From the NCBI GenBank assembly GCA_902785695.1, contig CACZZQ010000003.1, positions 1 through 64,000 on the forward strand: a stretch of 64,000 bases of DNA. Direction: 5' to 3'. The number at the start of each line of letters is the position of its first letter. The first letter of the stretch is position 1. Shown in pieces: positions 35,686 through 44,315 of this stretch. A program made the position numbers and the translations under genes. Below the pieces are notes generated by a model. That model was not told the origin of the DNA, ran no database searches, and saw only the letters and a list, made by a program, of their open reading frames with translations. This DNA comes from an uncultured Prevotellaceae bacterium (lineage in GTDB: Bacteria > Bacteroidota > Bacteroidia > Bacteroidales > Bacteroidaceae).

Positions 35686-36456
35686 ATGAAACGATTGTTT
35701 CCCTTATTTTTCGTTTTTCTCCTATCGTCTATGCCGATGTTTGCACAAGTGGGTGAGCATCGTAACGATTTCTCTGTAGGATTCAATGGCGGCATCGCAA
35801 TGAGTAATGTAGGCTTTATGCCCGAAGTACCCCAGAACTGGCACAACGGCATCACGGGCGGCTTTACCTTGCGATATACCTGCGAGAAATATTTCAACAG
35901 CATCTGTGCCATAGTAAGCGAAGTCAACTTTGTTCAGGCCGGTTGGAAAGAAAAGATTTTGACACCAGAAGACGAGCCCGTCATCAATGCCGTTACAGGA
36001 CAGCCTGAAGAATATCAGCGTGACATAACCTATTTGCAGGTACCCGTCTTTGCACGCATGGGGTGGGGACGGGAGCGTCAAGGCCTCCAGTTCTTTGTGC
36101 AGGCTGGCCCTCAGATAGGATTCTTCCTGAATGAAAAGACGAAGATGAACTTCCCCTGGGATAGTCGTACGCCTGTCTACGTTGACGGATCGGGGCGTAC
36201 ATCATCCGTCGTTGCTCAAGACACGATGAGTGTTCAGCGCAAGATAGATTACGGCATCAGTGCCGGTGCTGGTCTTGAACTCTCACTCAAGCATGTGGGT
36301 CATTTTATGCTTGAGGGACGCTACTATTACGGACTTGGAGACATCTTCAAAAACTCTAAGCGCGACTATTTTGGACGTTCCAATCTGAATGTCATCACAG
36401 TCAAACTGACATACCTCTTTGATATTACAAGAACCAAAAACTCTAAAATTAAATAA
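35686..36456 (+). CDS. PorT-like outer-membrane beta-barrel protein
   Basis: 256 residues with a signal peptide (ending SMPMFAQ) followed by alternating strands of a small barrel (FSVGFNGGIAMSN, ITGGFTLRYTC, FFVQAGPQIGFF, FMLEGRYYYGLGD, VITVKLTYLF). Such PorT/OMP_b-brl proteins are widespread in Bacteroidota; the role is unknown. It lies 5 bases after the LysM gene and 2 before the peptide transporter. Confidence 0.82.
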   Translation: MKRLFPLFFVFLLSSMPMFAQVGEHRNDFSVGFNGGIAMSNVGFMPEVPQNWHNGITGGFTLRYTCEKYFNSICAIVSEVNFVQAGWKEKILTPEDEPVINAVTGQPEEYQRDITYLQVPVFARMGWGRERQGLQFFVQAGPQIGFFLNEKTKMNFPWDSRTPVYVDGSGRTSSVVAQDTMSVQRKIDYGISAGAGLELSLKHVGHFMLEGRYYYGLGDIFKNSKRDYFGRSNLNVITVKLTYLFDITRTKNSKIK

Positions 36457-36458
36457 TT

Positions 36459-37988
36459 ATGTTTGAAAACCAACCGAAAGGACTTTATGCGTTGGCACTT
36501 GCCAACACTGGTGAGCGATTTGGCTACTACACGATGTTAGCCGTATTCGCATTGTTTCTGAGAGCAAACTACGGACTTGATGCCGGATGGGCAGGTGAAA
36601 TCTATAGTGATTTCCTGATGCTGGTCTATTTCCTTCCAATTGTCGGAGGATGGCTGGCCGACAAATTCGGCTTCGGCCGTATGGTAACCATTGGTATCCT
36701 CATCATGTTTGCAGGTTATCTCCTTCTGTCTGTACCCTTAGGTGGGGACACGTTGGCACTTGTTGTCATGCTGGCTGCATTGGTACTCATTGGCTTGGGA
36801 ACAGGTCTGTTTAAGGGAAATCTGCAGGTGATGGTAGGCGACTTGTATAACGATTCTCGTTATGCTGCTCAGCGTGATTCCGGTTTCTCTATTTTCTACA
36901 TGGCAATCAATATCGGTGCACTCTTCGCACCTACTGCTGCCGTTAAGATTATGGAGTGGGCTCAGCAGAATCTTGGCACATCGGTCAACGATTCTTATCA
37001 TTTTGCTTTCGCTGTGGCTTGTGCTTCGCTGATTCTCTCTATTGCCATCTATTACATCTTCCGCAGCACTTTCCGTCACGTAGAGGGTGGTTCTGGTAAG
37101 AAAGGCGAACAGGCCCAGATTGAGGAACTGCCTAAGGAAGAGACGAAAGCCCGCATCGTGGCACTCTGTCTGGTATTCGCCGTTGTCATCTTCTTCTGGA
37201 TGGCTTTCCATCAGAACGGTCTTTCGCTGACTTACTTCGCAGATGAGTTTACCTCTCAGACCTCAACTGGTGTAGAGGGTATGGCCTTTGATGTATGGAA
37301 TCTGGTGGCTATTATCTTTATTGTCTATGCTGGTTTCTCACTTTTCCAGAGCAAGACAACCAAGGGAAAGAGCATCTCTGCCGGTGTTATCGCCGTTGCC
37401 TTGTGTTTCCTGTTCTTCCAGTACGATCGCAACTCTGGCGAGATTGTGGCTGTTTCTGCTCCTATTTTCCAGCAGTTCAACCCCTTCTATGTGGTAGCCT
37501 TAACGCCAGTGAGCCTTGCTATTTTTGGTTCGTTGTCAAAGAAAGGTAAGGAGCCTTCTGCTCCCCGTAAAATTGCCTATGGTATGGTGGTAGCAGGACT
37601 CGCATACTGTTTGATGGCTTGTGCATCATTCGGACTCCCCATGCCTCAGACCACTGTAGGTGCCGATGGAGAGTCTGTTGCTGTTCATGTGGCAGACGTC
37701 ACACCTCAGCTTCTGATCTATACCTATCTGATTCTTACCTTTGCAGAGCTTCTGCTGTCACCAATGGGTATATCCTTCGTATCTAAGGTAGCACCTCCAA
37801 AGTACAAGGGCTTGATGATGGGTGGCTGGTTTGTGGCTACTGCAATAGGCAATAAACTCGTAGGCGTTGGTGGCTATCTGTGGGGCAACATTCCCTTGTG
37901 GGCTGTCTGGAGCGTGTTTATCGCCCTTTGCGTCATCTCAGCCATCTTCATGTTCTCTATCATGAAACGTCTGGAGAAGGTCTGCTAA
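36459..37988 (+). CDS. POT-family peptide MFS transporter
   Basis: A 509-residue inner-membrane proton-coupled di/tripeptide transporter with about 12-14 membrane segments. The N-terminal motif is NTGERFGYY, where classical POT proteins have ExxERFxYY: the first Glu, used in proton coupling, is replaced by Asn. Other typical parts are GGWLADKFGFGR and GLGTGLFKGNLQVMVGDLY. Next to a LysM/receptor gene and a barrel, it may take up peptides from cell-wall turnover or from the medium. Confidence 0.88.
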   Translation: MFENQPKGLYALALANTGERFGYYTMLAVFALFLRANYGLDAGWAGEIYSDFLMLVYFLPIVGGWLADKFGFGRMVTIGILIMFAGYLLLSVPLGGDTLALVVMLAALVLIGLGTGLFKGNLQVMVGDLYNDSRYAAQRDSGFSIFYMAINIGALFAPTAAVKIMEWAQQNLGTSVNDSYHFAFAVACASLILSIAIYYIFRSTFRHVEGGSGKKGEQAQIEELPKEETKARIVALCLVFAVVIFFWMAFHQNGLSLTYFADEFTSQTSTGVEGMAFDVWNLVAIIFIVYAGFSLFQSKTTKGKSISAGVIAVALCFLFFQYDRNSGEIVAVSAPIFQQFNPFYVVALTPVSLAIFGSLSKKGKEPSAPRKIAYGMVVAGLAYCLMACASFGLPMPQTTVGADGESVAVHVADVTPQLLIYTYLILTFAELLLSPMGISFVSKVAPPKYKGLMMGGWFVATAIGNKLVGVGGYLWGNIPLWAVWSVFIALCVISAIFMFSIMKRLEKVC

Positions 37989-37997
37989 ATTTTTAGT

Positions 37998-38918
37998 ATG
38001 TTCCTATCCCTTCTGCTGTCCTCCTTTCTAACCCTCGTGGAGTTGAACTGCGAAAACCTGTTCGACACACATCACGACGTGGGAAAGGAGGACACAGAGT
38101 TTTTACCAGACGGCTCCCGTCATTGGACAGCAACGAAATATTGGGGCAAGCTCAATCGTATAGGGCAGGAGATACTGTCATGTTCTGACGACATTCCCGA
38201 CTTGGTAGCTTTGGTAGAGGTGGAAAACGACTCCGTTTTGCGAGACCTAACCCGTCGTTCTTTATTGCGTCAGGCTGGTTATCAGTATCTGATGACGGAA
38301 TCACCCGATGTTCGTGGTGTTGATGTGGCCCTCCTTTATCAGCCAGCCAGTTTCCGTCCGTTGTGTTACGACTATATCGAGGTACCTCCTTTGGAGGAAA
38401 TGCGCCCCACGCGTGATGTTCTTTATGTCACGGGATGCTGCGTTTCCGGTGATACTATTCATATCTTTGTGATTCATAGTCCCAGCCGCTATGGTGGTGA
38501 ACGCGTTTCCAGACCTAATCGTCTTCAGGTTATAAGACAACTTCAACACCATCTTGTTGGTATTGGGCCTCATGCTTCCGTCATCATCACAGGCGACTTC
38601 AATGACTATTATGATAGTCCTGCCTTAAAAGAACTGTATGCTCTGGGGTTGCAAAACATCACCTGCGATGCACAAGGCAAGAACGGAGCCAAGGGTACCT
38701 ATCGCTATCGGGGCGAGTGGCATTCCTTGGATCATGTACTCGTTTCGCCTTTAATATATAATAAGGTGGATTCGGTTTATATCAACGATGCCCCCTTTCT
38801 TTTAGAGGATGAGCCGCAGTATGGTGGAAAGCGTCCGTTCCGAACCTTTCAAGGTGTTCACTATCAACCAGGCTTCAGCGATCATCTTCCAATAGTTGTC
38901 CGATTTAATCTGGAATAA
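37998..38918 (+). CDS. Second EEP (DNase I-like) family protein
   Basis: 306 residues, paralogous to the protein at 19758-20807: NCENLFDTHHDVG, VEVEND (metal Glu), IHSPSR, GDFND and SDHLP. The N-terminus (MFLSLLLSSFLTLVELNCENLFD) is hydrophobic but runs straight into the first motif, so it may be an uncleaved anchor or a decayed signal. It is the last gene of the LysM-barrel-transporter operon, 9 bases after the transporter. The substrate is unknown. Confidence 0.85.
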   Translation: MFLSLLLSSFLTLVELNCENLFDTHHDVGKEDTEFLPDGSRHWTATKYWGKLNRIGQEILSCSDDIPDLVALVEVENDSVLRDLTRRSLLRQAGYQYLMTESPDVRGVDVALLYQPASFRPLCYDYIEVPPLEEMRPTRDVLYVTGCCVSGDTIHIFVIHSPSRYGGERVSRPNRLQVIRQLQHHLVGIGPHASVIITGDFNDYYDSPALKELYALGLQNITCDAQGKNGAKGTYRYRGEWHSLDHVLVSPLIYNKVDSVYINDAPFLLEDEPQYGGKRPFRTFQGVHYQPGFSDHLPIVVRFNLE

Positions 38919-39020
38919 CAATTGTATGAAAGAAATTTAGCCTAATTGGGTAAAAGAAATGTTACTTTTGTCATATAAAGTGCTAAATATTATTAAATAT
39001 GTTCATATAACAGGAAGAAG

Positions 39021-39053
39021 TTTGCGTATTCTAAGAAATAATTCCTATATTTG
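39021..39053 (+). promoter_or_regulatory. Orphan promoter between convergent genes
   Basis: TTTG at 39021-39024 and TATATTTG at 39046-39053, 21 bases apart, match the Bacteroidota -33/-7 pair. No open frame of useful length follows before proS, which runs the other way. A second, weaker box (TACTTTTG) is at 38963-38970. Confidence 0.6.
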
Positions 39054-39059
39054 CAACGT

Positions 39060-39190
39060 GTTTTTCATGGTATTAGATTATTAAGGTTAATTACAGAAGA
39101 TTGATTGTCGAGAGACTATGCAATCTTCACCACAAAAGCAATTAACTTTTTAATTGCAAAAAAAAGGGAGCCTGCGAAGGTTCCCTTTTC
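39060..39190 (+). ncRNA. Candidate small RNA
   Basis: About 130 bases follow the orphan promoter, without coding frame but with strong local pairing: GAAGATTG (39096-39103) with CAATCTTC (39121-39128), GCAATTAA (39138-39145) with TTAATTGC (39150-39157), and the hairpin 39162-39189, which could end the transcript. I do not recognise the family. On the plus strand the last hairpin has only a short T run, so the 3' end is uncertain. Confidence 0.35.
39158..39189 (-). terminator. proS terminator
   Basis: An 11-bp stem (39162-39172 with 39179-39189, one G-T pair) around loop TGCGAA. In the minus direction it is followed by a T run (A run 39158-39165). It lies 18 bases after the proS stop. Confidence 0.8.
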
Positions 39191-39207
39191 CGTATCTAAT
39201 ACTTTGA

Positions 39208-40683
39208 TCAATAACTGCGGGCAATGATAACACGTGCCTTGGAAGGTTTACCGCTTACCATATCTATGCCAGGAGTCTGCTCTACGCCGAAAGGCACACA
39301 ACGGATAGTGGCCTGCGTCTCTTCCTTGATTTGTGCCTCAGTCTCGGCTGTGCCGTCCCAGTGGCAGAGGAAGAAACCGCCGTCCTTCACACGCTCCTTG
39401 AACTCCTCGTAGTTGTCGCACTCATAGATACGCTCATCGCGATATTTACGTGCTTTTTCGAAGATGTTCTTCTGGATATCCTCAAGCAGCTGCTCCACAT
39501 ATTCTGCAATGCCTTCGATAGGACGTGTCTCTTTCTCCAAAGTATCGCGACGCATCACTTCTATTGTTCCATTCTCCAAGTCGCGTGCACCCAGAACCAG
39601 ACGCACAGGAACGCCCTTCAGTTCGTAATCGGCAAACTTGAAGCCAGGACGCTTATTGTCAGAATCGTCGAACTTAACAGATATACCCTTCTTACCCAGT
39701 GCCTCGATGATAGGAGCCACCTCTTTATTGACCTGCTCCATCTGCTCTGGTTTGGTGGCAATAGGAATGATGACCACCTGAATAGGTGCCAGACGTGGAG
39801 GAAGTACCAAGCCGTTGTCATCAGAGTGAGTCATAATGAGAGCGCCGATGAGTCGCGTAGACACACCCCATGAGGTAGCCCATACGTATTCAGGCTTGTT
39901 CTCCTTGTTCAAGTAAGTGACTTCGAATGCTTTGGCAAAGTTTTGTCCGAGGAAATGTGATGTACCGCTCTGTAGGGCTTTTCCGTCCTGCATCATTGCC
40001 TCGATAGTATAGGTGTCGAGAGCACCAGCAAAGCGTTCGGTTTCGCTCTTCACGCCCTGTACCACTGGTACAGCCATCCATTCCTCAGCAAACTTAGCAT
40101 AGACCTTCAGCATCTTCTTTGCTTCCTCTTCGGCCTCCTCGCGGGTAGCGTGTGCGGTATGGCCTTCCTGCCACAGGAACTCGGAGGTGCGTAGGAACGG
40201 ACGGGTGCGCATTTCCCAGCGCATCACGTTACACCATTGGTTGCACATCAGGGGCAGATCGCGCCAAGAGTGAATCCAGTTCTTATAGGTGTTCCAGATA
40301 ATGGTCTCTGATGTAGGACGTACAATGAGCTCTTCTTCAAGCTTTGCAGCAGGATCGACAACCACTCCTCCGTCAGCTGCCTTCAGTCGATAGTGTGTCA
40401 CGACGGCACACTCCTTGGCAAATCCCTCTACATGCTCAGCCTCGCGGCTCAGGAAGGACTTTGGGATAAGCAGGGGGAAATAGGCATTCTGTGCACCCGT
40501 CTCTTTGAACATACGATCCAGTTCGCGCTGCATCTTCTCCCAGATAGCATAGCCATAAGGCTTAATCACCATACATCCACGTACGGCAGACTGTTCTGCC
40601 AAGTCAGCCTTGACAACAAGATCGTTGTACCATTGGCTGTAATTATCGGCACGTTTTGTTAAATCTTTTAATTCTTTTGCCAT
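39208..40683 (-). CDS. proS: Prolyl-tRNA synthetase, archaeal/eukaryotic-type
   Basis: Charges tRNA-Pro. 491 residues, the short form without the editing insertion, with class II motifs (motif 2 around [20 protein letters not shown] and [16 protein letters not shown]), an anticodon-binding domain and the C-terminal domain ending in VIIARSY, where the conserved final Tyr reaches the active site. This type is normal for Bacteroidota. It has its own promoter (40714-40721) and terminator. Confidence 0.96.
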   Translation of the reverse strand: MAKELKDLTKRADNYSQWYNDLVVKADLAEQSAVRGCMVIKPYGYAIWEKMQRELDRMFKETGAQNAYFPLLIPKSFLSREAEHVEGFAKECAVVTHYRLKAADGGVVVDPAAKLEEELIVRPTSETIIWNTYKNWIHSWRDLPLMCNQWCNVMRWEMRTRPFLRTSEFLWQEGHTAHATREEAEEEAKKMLKVYAKFAEEWMAVPVVQGVKSETERFAGALDTYTIEAMMQDGKALQSGTSHFLGQNFAKAFEVTYLNKENKPEYVWATSWGVSTRLIGALIMTHSDDNGLVLPPRLAPIQVVIIPIATKPEQMEQVNKEVAPIIEALGKKGISVKFDDSDNKRPGFKFADYELKGVPVRLVLGARDLENGTIEVMRRDTLEKETRPIEGIAEYVEQLLEDIQKNIFEKARKYRDERIYECDNYEEFKERVKDGGFFLCHWDGTAETEAQIKEETQATIRCVPFGVEQTPGIDMVSGKPSKARVIIARSY

Positions 40684-40713
40684 GTTTTATCCAATAATTT
40701 TAAAATTTTGGTG

Positions 40714-40721
40714 CAAAGGTA
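40714..40721 (-). promoter_or_regulatory. -7 box (TACCTTTG) of proS
   Basis: A TAnnTTTG element 30 bases before the proS ATG (40683), read on the minus strand. Confidence 0.7.
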
Positions 40722-40728
40722 CAAAAAA

Positions 40729-40756
40729 GTTGAGAGTTGAGAGTTGAAAGTTGAAA
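40729..40756. repeat. Heptanucleotide array (GTTGARA) x 4 in the ompA/proS promoter region
   Basis: GTTGAGA, GTTGAGA, GTTGAAA, GTTGAAA in exact 7-base phase, followed by a fifth partial unit (GTTT). The array lies where the -33 region of the OmpA-like gene's promoter should be (-7 box at 40765-40772) and just behind the proS promoter. Confidence 0.85.
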
Positions 40757-40764
40757 GTTTTTTC

Positions 40765-40772
40765 TAACTTTG
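40765..40772 (+). promoter_or_regulatory. -7 box (TAACTTTG) of the OmpA-like gene
   Basis: A TAnnTTTG element 47 bases before the ATG at 40820. The -33 position falls in the heptanucleotide repeat, which supplies TTGA instead of TTTG. Confidence 0.7.
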
Positions 40773-40819
40773 CAATCGAAAACAGATTAGTTTAACATTT
40801 TAATTAATAAAGTGCAATT

Positions 40820-41518
40820 ATGAAATCAATGAAGACAATGGTTCTTGCTCTTTGTGCAGGAATTGTAATGGCCGGTTGTAGCAATATGGCCAAGGGAACT
40901 GCAATTGGTGCTGCAGGTGGTGCAGTGCTGGGTGCTATCGTAGGTAAGGTGGCTGGTAATACTGCTGTAGGTGCAGCTGTAGGTACTGCCGTAGGTGCTG
41001 GTGCCGGTGCCATTATCGGTAAGAAGATGGATAAGGCTAAGGCAGAGGCTGAGGCTGTGAAGAACGCTCAGGTAGAGTCAGTTACTGACGCTAATGGTCT
41101 TCAGGCTGTAAAGGTTACATTTGACTCAGGTATCCTGTTTACCACAGGTAGTGCCACTTTGAGCCAGACAGCCAAATCTTCTCTCTCTCAGTTCGCTACC
41201 GTACTGAAGAACAATTCCGACTGCGACGTTGCCGTTCAAGGCTATACCGACAATGAGGGTTGGAAGAACAGCACTCGTGAGCAGAGCATCCAGAAGAACC
41301 TGAATCTGTCGCAGCAGCGTGCACAGGCAGTGACCAACTATCTGCAGTCACTTGGTGTCAGCAGCTCTCAGATTCGTAGCACTATGGGGTATGGCGAGGA
41401 CAATCCCGTAGCCGACAACTCTACTGCCGCCGGTCGTCAGCAGAACCGCCGCGTCGAGGTTTATATGTATGCTTCTCAGGCTATGATCCAGGCTGCTGAG
41501 AACGGCTCACTTCAGTAA
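40820..41518 (+). CDS. OmpA-family lipoprotein with glycine-zipper region
   Basis: 232 residues: a lipoprotein signal (lipobox ending MAGC), a Gly/Ala-rich glycine-zipper (about 25-70, GAAGGAVLGAIVGKVAGNTA...) that can insert in a membrane, a short helix, and a C-terminal OmpA domain (VTFDSGILFTTG...LSQQRAQAVTNYLQSLGV...GRQQNRRVEVYMY) that binds peptidoglycan. It ties the outer membrane to the wall. It lies 5 bases before mtgA, another wall gene. Confidence 0.9.
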   Translation: MKSMKTMVLALCAGIVMAGCSNMAKGTAIGAAGGAVLGAIVGKVAGNTAVGAAVGTAVGAGAGAIIGKKMDKAKAEAEAVKNAQVESVTDANGLQAVKVTFDSGILFTTGSATLSQTAKSSLSQFATVLKNNSDCDVAVQGYTDNEGWKNSTREQSIQKNLNLSQQRAQAVTNYLQSLGVSSSQIRSTMGYGEDNPVADNSTAAGRQQNRRVEVYMYASQAMIQAAENGSLQ

Positions 41519-41523
41519 GCTGA

Positions 41524-42207
41524 ATGAAGAAGCTGATTAGCAAAATCAGCCAGATAGTCCGATGGGCTATGGCAATATTTTTCGGCACTACCATCTTAAC
41601 GGTGGTAGTGCTGAAGTTTTTTCCCGTCTATTATACGCCTTTGATGTTTATCCGCCTGTTCCAGTTGGACGAGGTGAAGCTTAGCCATGAATGGGTGTCG
41701 ATAGACGAGATTTCACCATCTATGCCCTTAGCGGTGATGGGCAGTGAGGATGCTAATTTCCAGGAGCACTGGGGTTTTGACTTCAAAGCTATCCAAGATG
41801 CAGCCGAGCACAACAAGAAGCATCCTGAGAAAAACAAACACGGGGCATCCACCATCAGCCAACAGACTGCCAAGAACGTATTCCTCTGGCCTGGCCGTTC
41901 GTGGATACGAAAGGGATTGGAAGCCTATTTCACTATATTAATAGAGGTGTTCTGGTCGAAGGAACGCATCATGGAGGTCTATCTAAACTCCATAGAGATG
42001 GGGCCTGGCATCTATGGTGTGCAAGCCGTAGCGCACGAGCATTTCGGATGTGATGCCAAAGACCTCACAGCCAACCAATGCGCACTCATTGCTGCCACTT
42101 TGCCAAATCCCCGTCGTTTCAGCAGCAAGACCCCTAACAAATACATGAAAAAGCGTCAGCGTTGGATTCTTGACAATATGCGCTACGTAAAACCACTGGA
42201 GAAATAA
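41524..42207 (+). CDS. mtgA: Monofunctional peptidoglycan glycosyltransferase
   Basis: Polymerises lipid II into glycan strands. 227 residues: one N-terminal membrane segment (about 14-35) and a GT51 domain with the catalytic EDANFQEHWGFD, GASTISQQTAKN, KGLEAYFTILIE and EVYLNSIEMGPGIYG. There is no transpeptidase domain, so it needs a separate cross-linking enzyme. It is co-transcribed with the OmpA-like lipoprotein. Confidence 0.95.
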   Translation: MKKLISKISQIVRWAMAIFFGTTILTVVVLKFFPVYYTPLMFIRLFQLDEVKLSHEWVSIDEISPSMPLAVMGSEDANFQEHWGFDFKAIQDAAEHNKKHPEKNKHGASTISQQTAKNVFLWPGRSWIRKGLEAYFTILIEVFWSKERIMEVYLNSIEMGPGIYGVQAVAHEHFGCDAKDLTANQCALIAATLPNPRRFSSKTPNKYMKKRQRWILDNMRYVKPLEK

Positions 42208-42249
42208 AAAAACTTTGATTGATTGTTTGGTTGTTTGGGAAAAGTTTAT

Positions 42250-42257
42250 TAACTTTG
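42250..42257 (+). promoter_or_regulatory. -7 box (TAACTTTG) of the phosphoglucomutase gene
   Basis: A TAnnTTTG element 39 bases before the chosen ATG (42297). Upstream there is a direct repeat TTGTTTGG x 2, whose TTTG falls about 20 bases before the box. Confidence 0.7.
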
Positions 42258-42296
42258 CCCCACATATGTATTATTATTAACATAAACACGAAACAA

Positions 42297-44042
42297 ATGG
42301 AAAACAACGCTCAACTCATTGCCCAGTGCGAGGCACGGGCAAAGGAATGGCTCTCTCCCGCATTCGACGAGGAGACACGTAAGGAAGTTCAGGCTATGCT
42401 TGACGCAGAGGACAAAAGTGCTCTAATTGATGCTTTCTATCAGAACCTGGAGTTCGGAACGGGCGGTCTGCGCGGTATTATGGGTGCCGGCACCAACCGC
42501 ATGAACAAATATATCGTGGGTATGGCTACTCAGGGCTTTGCCAACTATATCAACAAGGCATTCCCCGATATTCAGCCCGCAGTGGTCGTAGGTCACGACT
42601 GCCGTAACAACGGACGTATGTTTGCAGAGACCGTAGCCGATATCTTCTCTGCTAACGGCATCAAGGTTTACCTGTTCGAGAGCTTGCGTCCCACACCTGA
42701 GATTTCTTTCGCCATCCGTCAGCTGAAGTGCCAGGCAGGTGTCAACGTCACCGCCAGCCACAACCCCCGCGAATACAATGGTTATAAGGCTTACTGGGAT
42801 GATGGTGCCCAGGTTTTGGCACCACACGACAAGGGCATTATCGACGAAGTGAACAAGGTGAAGATTGGTGATGTGAAGTTTGAAGGCAACAAAGACCTCA
42901 TTATTCCCATCGGCGGTGAGATGGACTGGGATTATATCCAGGCTGTCAAGGAGGCTATGGTTGACCAGGATGTCATCCTTCGCCAGAAAGACCTCAACAT
43001 CGTCTACTCACCCATGCACGGCACTGGCCGCGTGATTATTCCTATGGCTCTGCGCTCATGGGGCTTCCAGAACATCCACGTGGTACCCGAGCAGATGGTG
43101 ATCGACGGTAACTTCCCCACTGTTGTCAGCCCCAATCCTGAGAATGCAGAGGCTATGACGCTGGGTATGAAGCTCGGTACGAAGTTGAATGCCGACCTGG
43201 TGATTGCTTCCGACCCCGATGCCGACCGTCTGGCTATCGTATGCCGCAATGCCAAGGGTGAGTGGGAAATCCTGAACGGCAACCAGACCTGCATGATGTT
43301 CTGCTGGTATATCATTGCCAACAAGAAGAAGCTGGGTCAGCTCAAGGGTAACGAGTTCCTCGTAAAGACCATCGTAACCACTGAGGTGATTGCCGAGATT
43401 GCCAAGAAGAACGGCGTAGAACTGATGGACTGCTACACTGGTTTCAAGTGGATTGCAAATGAAATCCGTGTCAATGAAGGCAAGAAGAAGTACATCGGCG
43501 GTGGTGAGGAAAGCTTCGGATTCCTGCCATTCGATAAGGTTCGCGATAAGGATTCTCCTGCATCTATCTGCTTGATTTGTGAGATTGCATCTTGGGCTCG
43601 CGACAACGGTATGACTCTCTACGACCTGCTGATGAACATCTACAAGGAGTATGGCTTCTCTAAGGAGGTGACCATCAACGTGGTTCGCCCAGGTAAGACT
43701 GGTGCCGACGAGATTAAGCAGATGATGACCGACTTCCGTCAGAACCCACCACAGTCGCTCGGTGGCTCAAAGGTTTGCCTGTGGAAGGACTACAAGACTC
43801 TGGAGGCTAAGGATGCACAGGGCAATGTGACGAAGCTTGATATGCCCGACACATCAAATGTGCTGCAGTGGTTCTGCGAGGACGGTACGAAGGTATCTGT
43901 CCGCCCGTCTGGTACTGAGCCGAAGATTAAGTTCTATACCGAGGTGAAGGATGCCAGCTTCAACGGTGCTGCTGATTACGAGCGCTGCTCGAAAGATGCA
44001 GAGGCCAAGATCGAGGCCCTGAAGAAGGATTTGAATCTGTAA
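42297..44042 (+). CDS. pgm: Phosphoglucomutase/phosphomannomutase
   Basis: Interconverts hexose 1- and 6-phosphates. From ATG 42297 (MENNAQLIAQCEARAKEWL) it has 581 residues, as usual for the large bacterial type; the longer frame to 42219 covers the promoter. Motifs: active-site Ser in TASHNPREYNGYK, metal loop DPDADR, sugar loop GGGEESFGF and phosphate loop RPSGTEPKIKF. It is a single gene, followed by an unusual repeat region. Confidence 0.95.
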   Translation: MENNAQLIAQCEARAKEWLSPAFDEETRKEVQAMLDAEDKSALIDAFYQNLEFGTGGLRGIMGAGTNRMNKYIVGMATQGFANYINKAFPDIQPAVVVGHDCRNNGRMFAETVADIFSANGIKVYLFESLRPTPEISFAIRQLKCQAGVNVTASHNPREYNGYKAYWDDGAQVLAPHDKGIIDEVNKVKIGDVKFEGNKDLIIPIGGEMDWDYIQAVKEAMVDQDVILRQKDLNIVYSPMHGTGRVIIPMALRSWGFQNIHVVPEQMVIDGNFPTVVSPNPENAEAMTLGMKLGTKLNADLVIASDPDADRLAIVCRNAKGEWEILNGNQTCMMFCWYIIANKKKLGQLKGNEFLVKTIVTTEVIAEIAKKNGVELMDCYTGFKWIANEIRVNEGKKKYIGGGEESFGFLPFDKVRDKDSPASICLICEIASWARDNGMTLYDLLMNIYKEYGFSKEVTINVVRPGKTGADEIKQMMTDFRQNPPQSLGGSKVCLWKDYKTLEAKDAQGNVTKLDMPDTSNVLQWFCEDGTKVSVRPSGTEPKIKFYTEVKDASFNGAADYERCSKDAEAKIEALKKDLNL

Positions 44043-44050
44043 GATCGTTG

Positions 44051-44172
44051 GTAACAGATGGAACAGATGTAACAGTATAAAATGAAACTCTTTCGCGTAC
44101 GTCTGCGCGCACACGCGCAGACGTACGCGTAGACTTTTGAAAAATATCTGTTACATCTGTTACATCTGTTAC
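44051..44172. repeat. Nested inverted-repeat element (MITE- or REP-like)
   Basis: The outer arms of 25 bases (44051-44075 and 44148-44172) are inverted copies with one mismatch, and are themselves built from the unit GTAACAGAT. Inside lies a perfect 16-bp palindromic stem (44094-44109 with 44114-44129), rich in CG (CGCGTACGTCTGCGCG), with a 4-base loop CACA. No gene is inside. It begins 8 bases after the pgm stop. Confidence 0.8.
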
Positions 44173-44196
44173 TCAATCGAATTTGAGGGTTATCAA

Positions 44197-44299
44197 AAGT
44201 GACGCACTTACGCATAAAAAGTGGCTCACTTTCGTATCAAAAGTGGCTCACTTTTTTTCGTAAATGGCTCACTTTTTTTCGTAAATGGCATTCTTAGAA
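44197..44299. repeat. Array C: five AAGT-type dyads at 21-22 bp spacing
   Basis: Units begin at 44197, 44219, 44241, 44262 and 44283 (steps 22, 22, 21, 21). The core is AAGTGGCTCACTTT, with AAATGGCTCACTTT and AAATGGCATTCTTA in the last two. It ends 16 bases before the NfeD gene. Same family as arrays at 13151 and 30691. Confidence 0.85.
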
Positions 44300-44315
44300 A
44301 ATAGCATTAGGAAAA

